64,000 bases of DNA from Lingula anatina (GCF_001039355.2 NW_019775394.1:174099-238098), one strand, 5' to 3'; counted from the stretch's first letter, positions 10,501 to 24,500 are shown. A program made the numbers and translations. The notes: generated from the letters alone by a model not told the origin.

Positions 10501-13500
10501 GTTCAACAGTTTCTTTCTGCGACATGAAAAGGTGTCATCGGTTCCATTTTAACTTAAAAAAAAAAAAAAAACAAACTGTCTTACATCCAAATATATATTA
10601 AGGACTGCCCGATGAAGTAAAAAAATTGTATCAAATTTATTATATTATATTATATATATTTTTTTAATATTTATATTACATTTATACATATTAAGGATAC
10701 CTTGTGGAATGACTCTGCTTTTAACTGGGTTTCTTGCCTTTTTTACAATTTCTTTCAGATACTTCCGCTCTTGTTCTCCAACAAGTGTAATTGACCTAAA
10801 ATTTTAAAATAAATAAATAAATAAATAAATTGAAAATAAAAAAAGAAGTAAAACAAAATCCTTACTGTGTCATATGAAAAGAAGGAAGGTTCCCCTACAT
10901 ACAAATGGACATATACAGACACCACAATAGATGCATAATAGCAGAATGTACAGAAGCTCTTTTGTCAATAGCCTGATAAACAACTAATCCTTAATCAAAT
11001 ACTGTCACAGCCCCATTCCCTGATAGGTATGATTGTAAGCAGACAGAGCAGTCTGGTAAATTACCAGTTTATTTTTGACAAACGAAATTCTACACTGCTA
11101 TTAAAATTACACCGCTACATGATGGAACTTTTCACAACAGATGCCCAATTTAGAAAAAAAAGTAGCCATTTTCTGGCATGTACCTTCCACTTTTCCCAGC
11201 CCTTGCTGTCCTCCCAACTCTGTGAATATAGTGTTTTATTGTGTTTGGCATAGTAAAATTGATCACCTGTTAACGAAGGAAAAAAGGGTAAAAAGATAAA
11301 CTTTTTTATTTATTTGGCTCAAAGTTACACAGCATATATAAAAAATTTCCACTTATTCATGACCATCAGAAAATAATTCAAAAAAAAAAAAATAATAATA
11401 AATAAATAAAATAAAATGAAATAAAATAAAATAAAATAAAATAAAATAATAAATATTTACAAGTGTGTATACACCAGGGCTTGACATTAATTTTTCATTT
11501 GGTTGCTACTGAACACTACCAGGCCCAGTGGTGTGGTTGCTGTACCAGATCTTAAAACATTGCTTGGGTGGAGGGGATGGGGTCGGTTGGCAATTTGCCA
11601 AGCATGCAATGAAAGACTTCTAATTTTAAATTGATACTCCATATTCAAAAAGAATTCCTATAAAAAGTTATGCCAGTTTCTCTGCTATTTTGCAAAAAGA
11701 GATTACAGAAAACGTAATATATATTTTAAACATTTGATTGCTATCTTATAAGCAACAACTATTGCACAAGTTACCACAAGGAGCTAATGCCATAAAACAC
11801 ATTGTAAAACAAACAATAAATGAAAAATGTTCAAAATGGAATAAGTTGCATTGTCAGACAACCGCTGATCAAGATTTGGTTGCCTGAGGGGAAAAAGTGA
11901 TTGCAAAACGCAACCATGCAACCCTTAAATGTGTATAAGCCCTGTAGACTGTGCCTTTAATGTTGGTAACTCACAGTTTTAATTCCTTGGATGTCCAAAC
12001 CTCTGGCTGCCAGGTCTGTGGCCAGCAGGACATCTATCTCTTCTGACTTGAACTTCTTCAGTGCCTCCAATCTCTTAAAATTGTCATAAAAACTATGTGA
12101 CACATCAAGAATTTGTCAGAATGTCGTGACAATATTTTATAGTCCATACATACTATCAAACATTTCCTTTCACTTAATTTTTAGTGACTACAGTTCTTGA
12201 CATTGTTGTAAAAACTATCATGCATCACAGTGATTACAATCTATGATGATTGTTGATGGAAGATGTGAAAGAGTTCATGCACGTTTTAAAATATCTGTCT
12301 CCTCTATTTGTGAGAATACAGACAAAATTCTTAGGATGAAAGCATAATTACATCTTCTGAAAAGAAAAATATGTGTTTTAGAAAGTAATTTCCAAGTTTG
12401 CAAAGAACCATAACATTCATAATTTTTTGGGAGTTTAAATATTTTCAAGCAAACTTCACTATTATGTGTGTTCAAAACTGAAATATTTGTTTAACTGAAT
12501 GATGGTATAACACTTGCGAAAATGCTCACCTGTAATTGGGACAAGTTTCCATGTAACTCCCCGACTTTGATGCCTAATAAACCAAGAACAATGTGCATTC
12601 TGTGAGCTTGCTTCTTGGTCTGAATAAACACTATCACATGATCATGGAAAGTCCGCTTTACCAGTGCTGGGGGGACAAAAAGAAGTAGAAAATAAAAACA
12701 GAACAGGTGCTTAATACTAACTTCAGAACTACAGTCATGAATGAGACGGTCATTTATTGAAAAAGTCTGAAAATATGGCTGAGGTCCAAGTTACCCATAG
12801 GCCTGGAAATCCGCTAATAGTTAGGGTCAATAATCATATACAGAGCAAAAAGACAGTAGACAGAGTCTGTACCTGCTACAATGGCCTCCCTGTCCCCCTC
12901 TCTGTTGGGGCGTATTCTGACAAACTCTTGCCTCAGGTTGTAGGCGACATCTGTGCTGTCATTCACAAACACCTTTACTGGGTTGTTGAGGGAAACGGCA
13001 GCTAAGTCTTTCACCTATAGGCAACAGGAAAGAATCTGCCGTTATCTAAGACTAATGAAATTAACAAAACTGAATATCATATTCATGACATATCTCATAT
13101 TAGTATATGACCAAGGGACCAAAGGTATTGAACTGCTTTTTTCTTCACCCTCAATACAAAATGCCCTCATATATCCTAAAACAACCAAAAAATTTCTTTG
13201 AAAAGGCAAACTCAATATCAATGAATGATCAAAATTAAATCTACTTGACTGAGACATGAAAGTTGATGTACTAATATTTCAACATTTTTTTTTAGTAATT
13301 TAGAATTATGCTTGGACTTATAATACCTCATCTGTCATTGTAGCTGAAAACAACATGGTTTGCCTTGTCCTTGAACACAAGCGTATCACTTCCTTCATCT
13401 GCTCAGCAAAATACTCGTCTAACATTCTGAAAATTAATTAATGTACATTAAAACATTTAATAATGCATCTATTATAGTTTTGCAACTAAAGGCAACACTC

Positions 13501-16500
13501 TGCCTCAATGCTAAGTAGATGGTTTTTGAAATATGTTGTTGTTGAAATATGTTTAATTGTTGTTGTAATCCAAATGTATGGTTATCTAAAATACAAAAAT
13601 AAAAAATGAATAAATCACAAAAATTAAAAATTGTTTTATATTCAACAGTGGTCAGACTGCTCATTACCCCAACAGATTTTCTGTTAATCCCCCAAAACTG
13701 GAGATGTGATAAAGTTTGTCCAAACCTACCTATCTGCCTCATCTAAGATAAGAATTTCTATGCTTTGAAGGTTAAAGTTTGGTGCATTATGAAGATGATC
13801 AATGAGTCTCCCTGGGGTTGCTATGACAACATCAGGTCCAAGGCGAAGAGCAGCTTCCTGTGCCTTGATATCCAAGCCACCTATGGAAGTCACAATATGA
13901 TATTTCAGAATGCTTCCAACTGTGTCTATATTGGGGATGCAATATTCTTCTAAATTCTCACTTCAGTTTAATTTTGAAAATAATAGTATTTTTGATATTC
14001 TCTTAACCAGTCTTTTTTTCACTGCTCTAATATATAGGGATCAGTGTGACAATTTCTGATCACCATCACTGTTAATGCTGATAGCTTTATGTATAAAATT
14101 ATATGGCAACACCAGGGTCTAATAATCTGACCCTCAAAGTGTGTCCAGAAACTGTACAAATTTAAATTACAGAGTTAAACTGGTCTGGTTGCAATTTTAT
14201 CAGAATTTAGTATCAAGGACCCAGCGTTAATGTTACAAACTGAACAGTAAGAGATACACAAATAAAACTCAGTTTACATTGAGAAATCATACAGTGAGAT
14301 GATATAAAACTCCTTACCAGCAGACAGGGAGATTTCCACGTTTGTGAACTGTGCCAGTTGGCGCCCCACCTGGTGCACCTGGACCGCCAGTTCTCTTGTA
14401 GGTACCACCACCAGTACCCTGGTGACTGGCGCTGTCTTGGGTTTGTACAGGAGACGCTCCAGGACAGGTAGCATGAATGCTCCAGTTTTTCCTGGCCAGG
14501 GAATGAAACAAAATGTGATAATCACATAATCAGGCAAAGACAGTTAGAGCAATTTATTATAGTGAGTTGATAGGAGGGTGTGGGAATTTTATAACTATTA
14601 CCTGAAAGGTAAGAATAGAGATGCAATCAATGGCTGCATTTGTTTCGTTAGCCCCAGTATTTTCCATGGAAAAACACTGGATACTAATAGCCATAGTAAT
14701 AATTAAGAATCACTGCTGAAAGGCTGTGGTTTGGAGAAATAACATATTTTGATTACATATCATATTGTCTAATTTTAAAGCACTTCCATGACATACGACA
14801 TGAAGATAACTATTCCACAAGCAACCTCACCACTTCCTGTCACGGCACAAGCACAAATGTCCTTTCCAAGAAGAGCGACAGGGATGGTGGCTGACTGGAT
14901 AGGTGTGGGTTTGTCAAACTTCATCATACTCAATGCCTGGATTAACAATTCATTATCTCTGGATCAGTTAACTTATGCAAATCATACACCCGGTACATTA
15001 AAATTTATAATGAACAGGTTACACATGATGACTTTAATTAACTTTCAAGTAATATCATGTTTTGCTTCAATCAATATAATGTTTTGGCATGGCAGCAGAA
15101 AAATTCAATAATTTAGGGGTAAATGAGACATTTTCCAATTGTACTAAGTTACTATAAAAATCTAAAAGAAAATTGCACACTTGAACCTATTGGTGTAAAG
15201 TCTTACAACTATAATGGGAATAAATGAAAAAAGAAAAAAAAACTTCTGGTATATTCACATAACAAATTCAAACTTTTTTTTTTAAGAAAATCATATTTTA
15301 CAGAAAACCTAGTATTAATGTGCAAGAGAAAAAAAATTACTCTATTTACTTAACCACAATAAATAATTTGGAGTTAATGACAAAATGTTATAGGCTAGTG
15401 AGGAGCTAAAACTCTATGATGTAACTTCATGTTATGCTCACTTTCAACAATGGCCGTGATAGGTTCATATCTTGGAAAGTGAGTGTTTCGTCAAACGTGT
15501 CAATACTTTCCGAAAAATTTATCTTCTCTCCCTGAAAAAAGTAATTAAATAAAGCATAAGAAATTTCTGTCACTTATTTCACTTACTGGCTATTTGTGCC
15601 TGTGGATCTTAAGAGTTACTTGCATGTTTTCCTTTTTAGAAACGTCAAGACTAATTTTACAGTAATTATATACAATAAGTATAACATGTAAAATGATCAC
15701 CTCAGTATCATCTTCTTGCTGGCTCTTTTTCTTCTTCTTTTTCTTCTTTTGTTTAACCTTTACCTGATCTACAACAAATCGGAAAAAAACAATTTACTAA
15801 AATTACACCTGAATTCAAACTATACACATTAAAGTTGAACAAATTAGATCTAATAGATGAATGACTATCACAACTTGAAATTTCAATGACCAATGCAACA
15901 AGAGATTTTTAAAAAATGTTCAAATTCAAATAAGGGAAATGGAGGAGGGTTGCAACATGATAAATGACTTGCCTGAAGAAAATAATTTTCAAATTGTGTG
16001 GAGGACATCGCCTGAGCAAAGGTGGGACTACGGGGGGAATTGTGGAAATTAAAGTATGCGCACCTAAACCTGCAGACCTGCTTAATGAGGGAGAATTGTA
16101 TATTTAGCGGGATTATAGAAACCACAAATGAAAACTATAAGTAAGTCATCAATACGTTTATTGCCCAGTACCTTAATTGGCCTTAAGGAGATATTCAGCA
16201 TTGAGATTCAACAGAATGGCAAAGCCAACCCAAAGCAAACATTGCCCTCTAGTGGCAAGTTTCCAAATTAAATAAGAATTGATAAGTAACAAAAAGAATT
16301 TTTGTTATTCTCAACATCATAATTATTCAGGGCAGTAACCTATGATCACCTGCTATAACTTCTTCCTCTGACTCTGAAGACTCCTCCTCTGTTTCTTGCT
16401 CTTCTTCCTCATCTTTGTCGTCATCTTCCTCTTCGTCTTTTTCTGCTTGTTCACTTTTGTCCTGCTTCTAATAAATAATTAATAAATATTAAAAAATGTT

Positions 16501-17754
16501 TAATAATGCTAATTTGGGTCTCTTTACACAGATGCATTTATTTCAGAGATGACACATTCTGCTTTTTTGCCTCATAATACTCAAAGCCTATTATCATGTA
16601 CCCCATATAGCAGTTTGACCATCCACTTTCAGAACTTTTTCACATAGAAAAGGAGGAAACTCACTTCAAGATGGAAATTTATATATATATGTATAAGACA
16701 CATAAATAATTTGTGTCAATTAACTTACTTCCTTTTCTTTCTTTTGTTGTTTCCTCAGCTTTGCAATTTTTTCATCCAGTGATGTAGAATGAACCTTCTT
16801 CTTGGCAAACTGCAGAGCTATGTCCATATTCCAGACTCCTTCCCCTGAGGCCTGTGAGTACAGAGAAAATGAATGAACAAAAAAGGCAGTGCCAAAAAGA
16901 TGCATTGAGCCAACAAGCAATTGAAGTATGCCCTTTATATTATTCAAATTTAATCGATTTATTCGTTTTCATCACACGCACAGCTTTTTAGTGGGTCGCC
17001 ATATTTGAGCCTCAGACTAGTTAGTCCACTGTTCTGAACGCGACCTAAGTAAACTTAGGTTTTTCAAGTGTACAACTTTACACAATTGTATCAAATTGCA
17101 GATTTATAGACAAAGCTTCCTAGTGAAGGTTTACATTGGATCATTAAAAGCATCTGTAGTTAGGATTCTTAGTTAGTGTAGACAGACAACATATTGTAAA
17201 ATTACTCCACATTAATGAGATGTAAAATGCTCTTAAGCATTAATTGTGTTAAGAAGTACATTGGGTATTCAAAGAAAATATACATACCTGATCAACAAAA
17301 GTGAAATTGCTGTCAAAATCACCATTCGCTACTATTTTCTTCTTTTTCTTTTTTGGCACAACCTGAAAATTAAAGTTAATATATTTATATATTTGTATAT
17401 AGCTCTAATCACATACGTACATGTATGTGCAATTCAAGCAAGAGTCATTCGCTTAAATTCCACTGTATTTGATTTGCACAAACTAAATACTGAATGTGTC
17501 TGCTACATCATTTGACTACATTACACGTGTACTGAAGTACGGTGTACATCTAGTTCACAATATCATCGCAGTCTCGATATTCATGAACGATCTTAGGCCA
17601 ACAGAGCTTTATATACCACTCATAAATTAAAATACTGACTGTTAATGATATCTCTATCTAAATGTACCTCATCATCACTGTCACTGCTCTCTGGCTCTAC
17701 TTGTATCTCGTCATCCTCAGCTATAGTACCGATCAGCCCAAACTCTTCTGCCAT
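7571..17754 (-). CDS. DDX27: DEAD-box ATP-dependent RNA helicase DDX27
   Basis: This is a nucleolar helicase of large-subunit ribosome assembly (yeast Drs1 family; role from family knowledge). The 21 coding exons are 17754-17668, 17362-17288, 16851-16729, 16467-16350, 15768-15701, 15531-15442, 14936-14831, 14491-14318, 13880-13730, 13426-13327, 13014-12873, 12666-12530, 12073-11975, 11266-11184, 10795-10701, 10451-10245, 9923-9856, 9649-9529, 9223-9127, 8711-8637 and 7586-7571. They sum to 2,232 nt (743 aa), with phases agreeing at every junction. The N-terminus ([10 protein letters not shown]) is conserved. It is followed by a K6 run (33-38) and acidic and Lys-rich stretches. Helicase motifs are the Q motif (TPIQ), GSGKT 221-225, PTRELA, TPGR, DEAD 327-330, SAT 358-360, [10 protein letters not shown] 475-484 and [10 protein letters not shown] 505-514. 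The C-terminus is a charged coiled-coil and basic tail ending FKSKSRYKRK. The start at 17754 has A at -3 and G at +4; an in-frame ATG nine codons upstream (17781) is weaker. The last coding block is only 16 nt. Confidence 0.95.
7698..8315 (+). repeat. Pearl-like repeat, uninterrupted copy in the last DDX27 intron
   Basis: This is the same element as 2876-5394 without the transposon. The 5' block begins near 7702. A GACA microsatellite of about four units follows, then the terminal hairpin at 8286-8312 and TAAAAA. The site of the missing transposon is the TA at 7984-7985. Confidence 0.75.
11475..11944. mobile_element. Possible hAT-like non-autonomous element in DDX27 intron 13
   Basis: The left end is CAGGGCTTGACATTAA. 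The right end, reverse-complemented, is CAGGGCTTATACACATTTAA. These are short imperfect inverted repeats starting CAGGGCTT, a form common in hAT elements. Length is about 470 bp and there is no ORF. Flanking 8-bp target duplications are not evident, so the class is tentative. Confidence 0.45.
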
Positions 17755-18050
17755 GCTTGTTGTCACTGGCTTCTCGTCCATGTGCTTCCGGTTAGTCTCG
17801 ATCTGAACCTGGGATTTAAAAACTTCTTTCCAGGGGAAATTTAGCCAATATAGGCATTACTTATCTCTGACCGATGTAACATATTAAAATACACGCATAA
17901 ATTGGGCTTATTGTGAAGTTGCAATTTCTTTGTATCGAATCAAAACATGTAAATGTTATTGTTTTCCCGTCATGCATTGTAATTGAAATTTGGCGGGGAA
18001 TTTCCATGCTCTTCCTGTTGACAGTAAACAGTGCGGTCATCAAGTAAGAT
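17755..18050. promoter_or_regulatory. Shared divergent promoter of DDX27 and FEN1
   Basis: Only 296 bp separate the two start codons, which point away from each other, so both 5' UTRs and core promoters must lie here or in upstream introns. No TATA box is obvious for either gene. An ETS-type GCTTCCGG is at 17784-17791 on the DDX27 side and an E2F-like site is on the FEN1 side. Both genes serve proliferating cells (ribosome assembly and DNA replication), which makes co-regulation plausible; that part is inference. Confidence 0.7.
17989..18000 (+). promoter_or_regulatory. E2F-like site 62 bp upstream of the FEN1 ATG
   Basis: TTTGGCGGGGAA differs by one base from the E2F consensus TTTGGCGGGAAA. 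A second partial match, TTTTCCCG, lies at about 17962-17969. Replication genes including FEN1 are known E2F targets in other animals. Functional use here is inferred from sequence and position only. Confidence 0.5.
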
Positions 18051-18508
18051 ATGGGAATTCATCAGCTCTCTAAAGTAATTGGTGATCATGCCTCTGGTGC
18101 AGTGAAGGAGAATGAAATTAAGAACTATTTTGGTGAGTGAACAATGGACTGCTCTCTCTCTCTCTCTCTCTCTCAACAATTTAAACATTCCCATTCTCCA
18201 GTTGAATATGTCAGTTGAGTTACAGTAAGCAGTTAACATAGCCATAGTTTACTGTTTCATGCCCATTCATTCAAGTTCACTCCGACTAAATCAATGATAA
18301 ACGTAGCAAAAATAATAGAAACTTATGATAAATGTATTAATTTTTTATTCTTTTAAAATTAAAGGGCGCAAGGTGGCCATTGATGCATCCATGTGTATCT
18401 ACCAGTTTCTTATTGCTGTGAGATCAGAAGGCAATGTGCTTACCAATGAACAAGGAGATGTCACAAGGTATGAATGCATGTATGCACGCACACAACCACA
18501 CATATGCA

Positions 18509-18569
<61 letters not shown>

Positions 18570-21500
18570 TCAACAAGAGTTTCAGTCTTTTAAGTCTTTT
18601 TCTAAAAAACTGAAGACTCACCCCTATTTTCAGCTATGCATAGTGGTATTCATGTCCATTATTTTTATTTATATTTGTTTTTTTAGCGGACTTGCTAGAG
18701 TTAGATTAGGAGTTTTGCAAATGTCATACTAGTACATTTTTTAATCGAAAACAACTGATTTTTCAAAGAGAAGGTAATTTGTAGAAATACTAGTAATTGG
18801 TTTTTACTGCATGTTCACTTTTCTACAGCAATGTTAGACATAGTTGTATCAGGTTCTAGCCACTCTTTCGTTACAGTGCATATTAACTGAATCAGAATTG
18901 TAGTAGAACCTTTTAAAATCTTTTTCCAGACAATTTATTTGGTGTGACTCAAAAGTTTTTGTATTATATTTTCTGAACTCTGTAGTCATCTGATGGGGAT
19001 CTTCTACCGAACCATCAGAATGGTAGAGAATGGAATCAAACCAGTCTACGTCTTTGATGGCAAACCACCACAGATGAAATCTGGCGAGGTGGGTGGATGC
19101 AGAAATGAAGCTAAAATTTTTGTTCTCATTACATTAATTTTTCACTCACTGATGAAGGCTGGAGAATAACACAGCTGGAATTTCTCAGGAAAAGGTGTAT
19201 CTTACATATTATAACAACAATTACCTTGAAAAGTTTTGGATGGTTGAAGTGAGTCTTGATCTAAAATACTATAGCATTACATCCAATTGTACCATTCTTG
19301 GATTCACTGATATGCATGTTTTACAGGGGTTACCAGATATGCTGAAACTGTCGGTCCGATCGGTCATGACCAGGAAAATTTGTCTGGACCGGTAAAAAAT
19401 TGGAGTTGGTCGGTCCAAAGGACTGACAAGAGTTTTAAGAACCACAATTTTGAATTTACAATCATCATTCGACATACTTCACTAGTAAATTATATAAAAC
19501 CCAAAGCATTTTTCCCCTCCATTTCAAACCTATCACATTCACAAACAAAGTAAGCTACCTAATCGTACTGGTAGTATCTGTGTCAAACGAATAGGGTGAT
19601 TTTCAGTCCGACCAAAAAACCATTCGGTCCGGCAAATTTTCATTACTGCCGGTCCAAATGTCCGGCCATTCTGAAAAGTTTTCAGCATGTCTGGGTTACA
19701 CAAGCATATTTTCTCCTTAAACTAAGGAAAAATAAATTGTTTGAATTCAAAATTTAAATGAGGGAATGTAGGTTTAATATCTTCTATTTTCTCAACCTCT
19801 ATTTTTATATTTTTACATAAATAATGTTATCGTGAACGCGTCTTGTTTCTCGCAGCTTGCCAAAAGAACGGAAAGAAGGGAGAAGACCCAGAAGGAGCTG
19901 GCTGAGGCAGAGGAGGCGGGCGAGGCTGAGACTGTGGACAAACTAAATCGAAGATTGGTCAAAGTGACAAGGGAACACAATGACGAGTGCAAGCAACTTC
20001 TGAGGTTGATGGGAATTCCCTATGTGGAGGTAAGGGCAGGTACATGATGAGAGGAAGGGGGGGGTTCAGGGTGTTAAATAGAATTGCCCTTTTAGTCAGA
20101 AAAAGGTCCACTCGAAGTCAATATTTGATTTAGATTCTTTGCCATTTCTTAAGTTGGGTCAACTAAAGGGGTAAAAATATTCACACTTTCATGATAATAT
20201 TTACTCACACTCGTACACACAAAAAGAAAAAAAAGCAGTTTTAATTAGGCTTTTGTGCAGCAAGGAATGTCAAGGAATGAAATGAAAGGAAGAAAGCTTA
20301 AACAAACAAACAAAAAATAATAATAGTATTTTTTAAGCTATGTTTGCATCATTTTGCTTTTGAGACCTGATAACATTATAACATTTATTTTATCAGTCTG
20401 TTTTTGAGTTGAGACCTTTTCAGGTTTTGTATTTTGGGTTAAATCTATTTAACATGGGTAACTGCTATTCAGCCATAATTTAGAAACATGAAATCAGATT
20501 TGATCCATATCAAACATTTTCCCCAGTGATATGCACATTTTCCATGAACCAGTTTCCATGCCTAGTTTCATTGCCACTTTTAAGGCACCAAAACAGTGTT
20601 ACACTTTTATATAGCAAAAAATAAATTTTATTGGAAATTTCAGGACTTTTTCTTATATCAAAATCTGTTCACTGACCAGAATTCCAATCCATAAACCCTT
20701 TTCTTTTCTTAGCTGTAAGTTTCTAGTCCCTCTCTTATAATGGAGACTGGTGAATTGAATTCCTGACAGTAAAAATGAGAAATTTAAAACTCAAAAATGG
20801 GCATACAGATCTTTTTCAATGCCTTCTGTAAAGATAGCCACAGTCTGCTTTATTGATAAAGGGAAAATTGCTGAAATTTCTGTTAATATTTTTTTTTTTG
20901 CTATATAAAAGTCTGGCACACTTTGTAAAGTGGCTTTCATTTTTATAATAAAAAATTTACTGTCTGCTTGCATTACTGGATTTGAAATTATTTTTCAATG
21001 AAATTTTCTGATGACTTCTTTTATTACTGGCTATGTGGATCTACCCAACTCTGGGGTGGTTCTCGCTGAGCGCAACTGCCTCCTAGCATTAAGTTAAAGC
21101 TGGTTATCCTATATGGGATAGAAACAAAAGGAGGCATGGCATTAAGTTAAACTGATTGGACTTAGCAATAGTTGAGTTTGTCCACTAAGACCCATGGTGT
21201 CTTTTTGGGAATGAGGTCGTATTGAGGGTTTTTATTTTCTTGATTTATCTAGGGTCTTAACCTAAATATTTATTTATATATATTTATTTATAAATGTCTC
21301 TTTATCGTAGGCCCCGTGTGAGGCGGAGGCTCAGTGTGCGGCCATGGTGAAAGCAGGGGTTGTGTACGCCACAGGAACAGAGGACATGGATGCTCTCACC
21401 TTTGGTTCCTCCATCCTCCTCAGGCACTTAACTTTCAGTGAAGCCAGGTTAGTTACTGGATTTTTAACCATGAAATTTGAACAGTGATTTTTAACTTTTA

Positions 21501-24500
21501 TAGATGTTGTGCAACATTGTGAAATGATTTGTTTTCTTGGGACTGCGTGGTTCTTTCTTTGACTTTATAGATTTATCATATTAAAGGTAAACTGGGGATA
21601 TCTTTTTAAAACTTTGCTTCAGTAGATTAATATCTGCCTTAGAAAAAAAGTTATGATGCAAGTCTGCCCAAGGTTTTTTTTTAACCCCCATTTCATTGTT
21701 TTATCAAACTTCCTGTTTATATTTATGCATTTTCTCCATTTTTCTCCTCTGGCCTTCTCAAATGTGAAAAGTAAGTTGTTATATGAAAGCAGCACTTTAA
21801 TTCTGCATTATTAAGATAACTGAAGTGCAGAAATCTCTACTTGATTTAATAACCACAATTATTCTAGGACAATTTGTAGCCTAGGTAACCTTGGACATAG
21901 ATAATCTCCAACATATAATTCCATAATTGAGACTAAAAACTTTTTATTTGTAGTCAAAAACAAAGAACTCTACCCATTATCCCTAAACTATGAGCAAGTT
22001 GATGAATTAATTATCTCAATTTAAATACACCCCCTGTCCTTAATTAGTTATACTAGTTAATATATGGGCCCCTGTCCAAATTATTTAGATTTTGAAATCA
22101 GCATGACCCAATATCTGGAGAGATAACAGGACATTGTCTGGAGGTTATATAATTTCCAAGATCTCACAAGTGTTTGCACCAAATGTGTGGATTATTTCTC
22201 AAGTGTTTATTAAGAATCGTCAGTAGTCTCAATAGCTTCCGTGAAGATATCCTGGAAACAGATGAGTCACCTAGTGTAATTGACTTATTTGTTATTGGAT
22301 TTGGCACCTTATATTTCAAGGTCGTATTTCATCGTATTTTGTCATCATTGATAAACATATTTTTTTAAGATGTGCACATAAGCCTAAGAGAAAACAAGTC
22401 ACATTTTAAACCATCAGCTAATGTACAGTATATATATATATATATTGTTGTTGTTAATGATTCATTTTGTAATTCCAATTTGTGAATGATAATTCCTTTC
22501 TAGAGACTGCTGCTATTATTTATAATAAAGAATTAATGATAGAACAAACTTGCTAAAATTGAATAAATTGGATAAAGAGTGGTAAACTACCTCTAAGATT
22601 TTTGATACCCAGCAGCAAAATATACAGTTACGTAGGTAATGAATGGAATGCAATTTACATAAAGCAATTTATTAGTGTTGAACCATTGCTTTATCACCAT
22701 TATCAATCAGCATTAATATTCAGATGGATTATATAGTATTAACTCACACAGAAACTAGATAATTGGAAAGTGTGTGCAAAATCTGACAAGCAATTATTTC
22801 ACTTTTGCTTGGATAGAAACTCTCAAGTGGCATAGGTAATTAAGTGTATTGTGCTACCAATACATCAGCACTGTGCATACGTTTCCTTTTGATGATGGGA
22901 TTTTGAATGATGTTATAAAATGAAAGATACCATCATAATAAGATTAAGGAAATGCAAGGGGTTGGCTTGTTCTTTCCACTTGCTGATTTTCTGTTACATA
23001 AGTTTATATTTGAAGAAAATTCAGCTTTGAAGGTCAGTTCTTTCTCTGCCTGCGGCTGCCTCCACATGAGCATAGAATTTCACCATACGCTTGGCGAAAA
23101 CTTTTATTCATAATCCCATAGATCCATGGATTCACACAAGAGGCCAACCAAAATGTCAGTGCAGAAATCATGTACACCGCCCGATCAAAACATGCATTCA
23201 CATCCACTGTGTTCACAATAGTAAAAGGAAGGTATGTTAAGAAAAAGCCTAAAAATACCACCAAGATCATCTTGACTGACCGAATATCGTTTTCTGGGAT
23301 TTCGTATATGAGATCATTCTGTCTTTGCTCAGGGAGATTTGTCAGACCAGTCATGGTTAGGTCTGCGTTCAAGTGGCTGCTGCTGATGGTATGAACAGGC
23401 GATGGTACCCATTCTGTATGCCGTGCAGTGTATGTACAAATACGGTCACGACTTTTGCGAATGGCCTGTACTATACGAAAATAACACACTGTCAGTACCA
23501 TGCAGGGGATGATGATTGCCACTACGAAGACGGTAATCACTGTTGGACGAGAAGTCTGGCGGACATAGTTGTATCGTCCCACTTGGTGGGTGTATGCCAC
23601 TTCCACGCCATAACCCCACATACCAGGTGCAACAACAGTGAATGCCAGCAGCCATACTGCAGATATCTGGAGACCAATGGCGACCTTTGACGCAAATCTT
23701 TTATACGCTCTAGGATGCACTATGAGAATGCATCGGTTGACAGCAATGCACATGATGTTAAGGCCTGAGGCGATTATGAGAATGGTTCCGAAGAAATTCA
23801 CGTACTTTCCCACTTCATCTGAAAAGTTCCATCTCCTGCTAAGATAGGTGTCTACATAGAAAGGCATGATACAGAGTGTGAACAGGACGTCAGTAATGGC
23901 TAGACTTACTGTGAAGGCATTGTAGGCAACCTGGAGTTTCTCTGACTTGATGACAGCTGTGATCACTAATAAATTCCCAATGCCTCCCAAGATGATTTCC
24001 AAGATGATGAAGACTGCTCCAGTTTTACCTACAATGTTATTTGAGTCAGAATGGAGAAAATCATCATCTGTTGTGTTACATTCCATAATTTTAGGTGTTT
24101 TGGCAGCAATTTTCAACACAGTTTATTTACACATCAAGAAAAAAGCTTAAAGCATTATGAACCACTTCACAGTATGTTCTTCCTTAAAAGCTCTCCATTC
24201 TCTGTTCTTTCGGGTTTTGTTCTTCTGAAAGAACTTCTGTGCCTCTTTTTAGAAAGGTTTACCTTTGGGGGCTTGTGCCATTATATCGTAGGTTATAACA
24301 GTCTTTGGTATGGCAGTTCTATCAGTTTACATTTGCTTGGTATCTTCAACAGCAATGTCTCCAATTTTTAACAATCCTTGTGTTTTTTACCAATTATGTC
24401 CCACATCAAATCTTTTTTTATACAGTCGAGGAGAACCACCTCATTCACCTTGACTTAGAGTGTGCATGAAAAGTACAGCTCTGTTTCTTGAGAAAGAGAT

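Noticed and set aside
17755-17781. In-frame ATG nine codons upstream of the chosen DDX27 start
   Set aside because: It has a weaker context (C at -3), and the conserved family N-terminus begins at the downstream ATG. It remains possible as an alternative.
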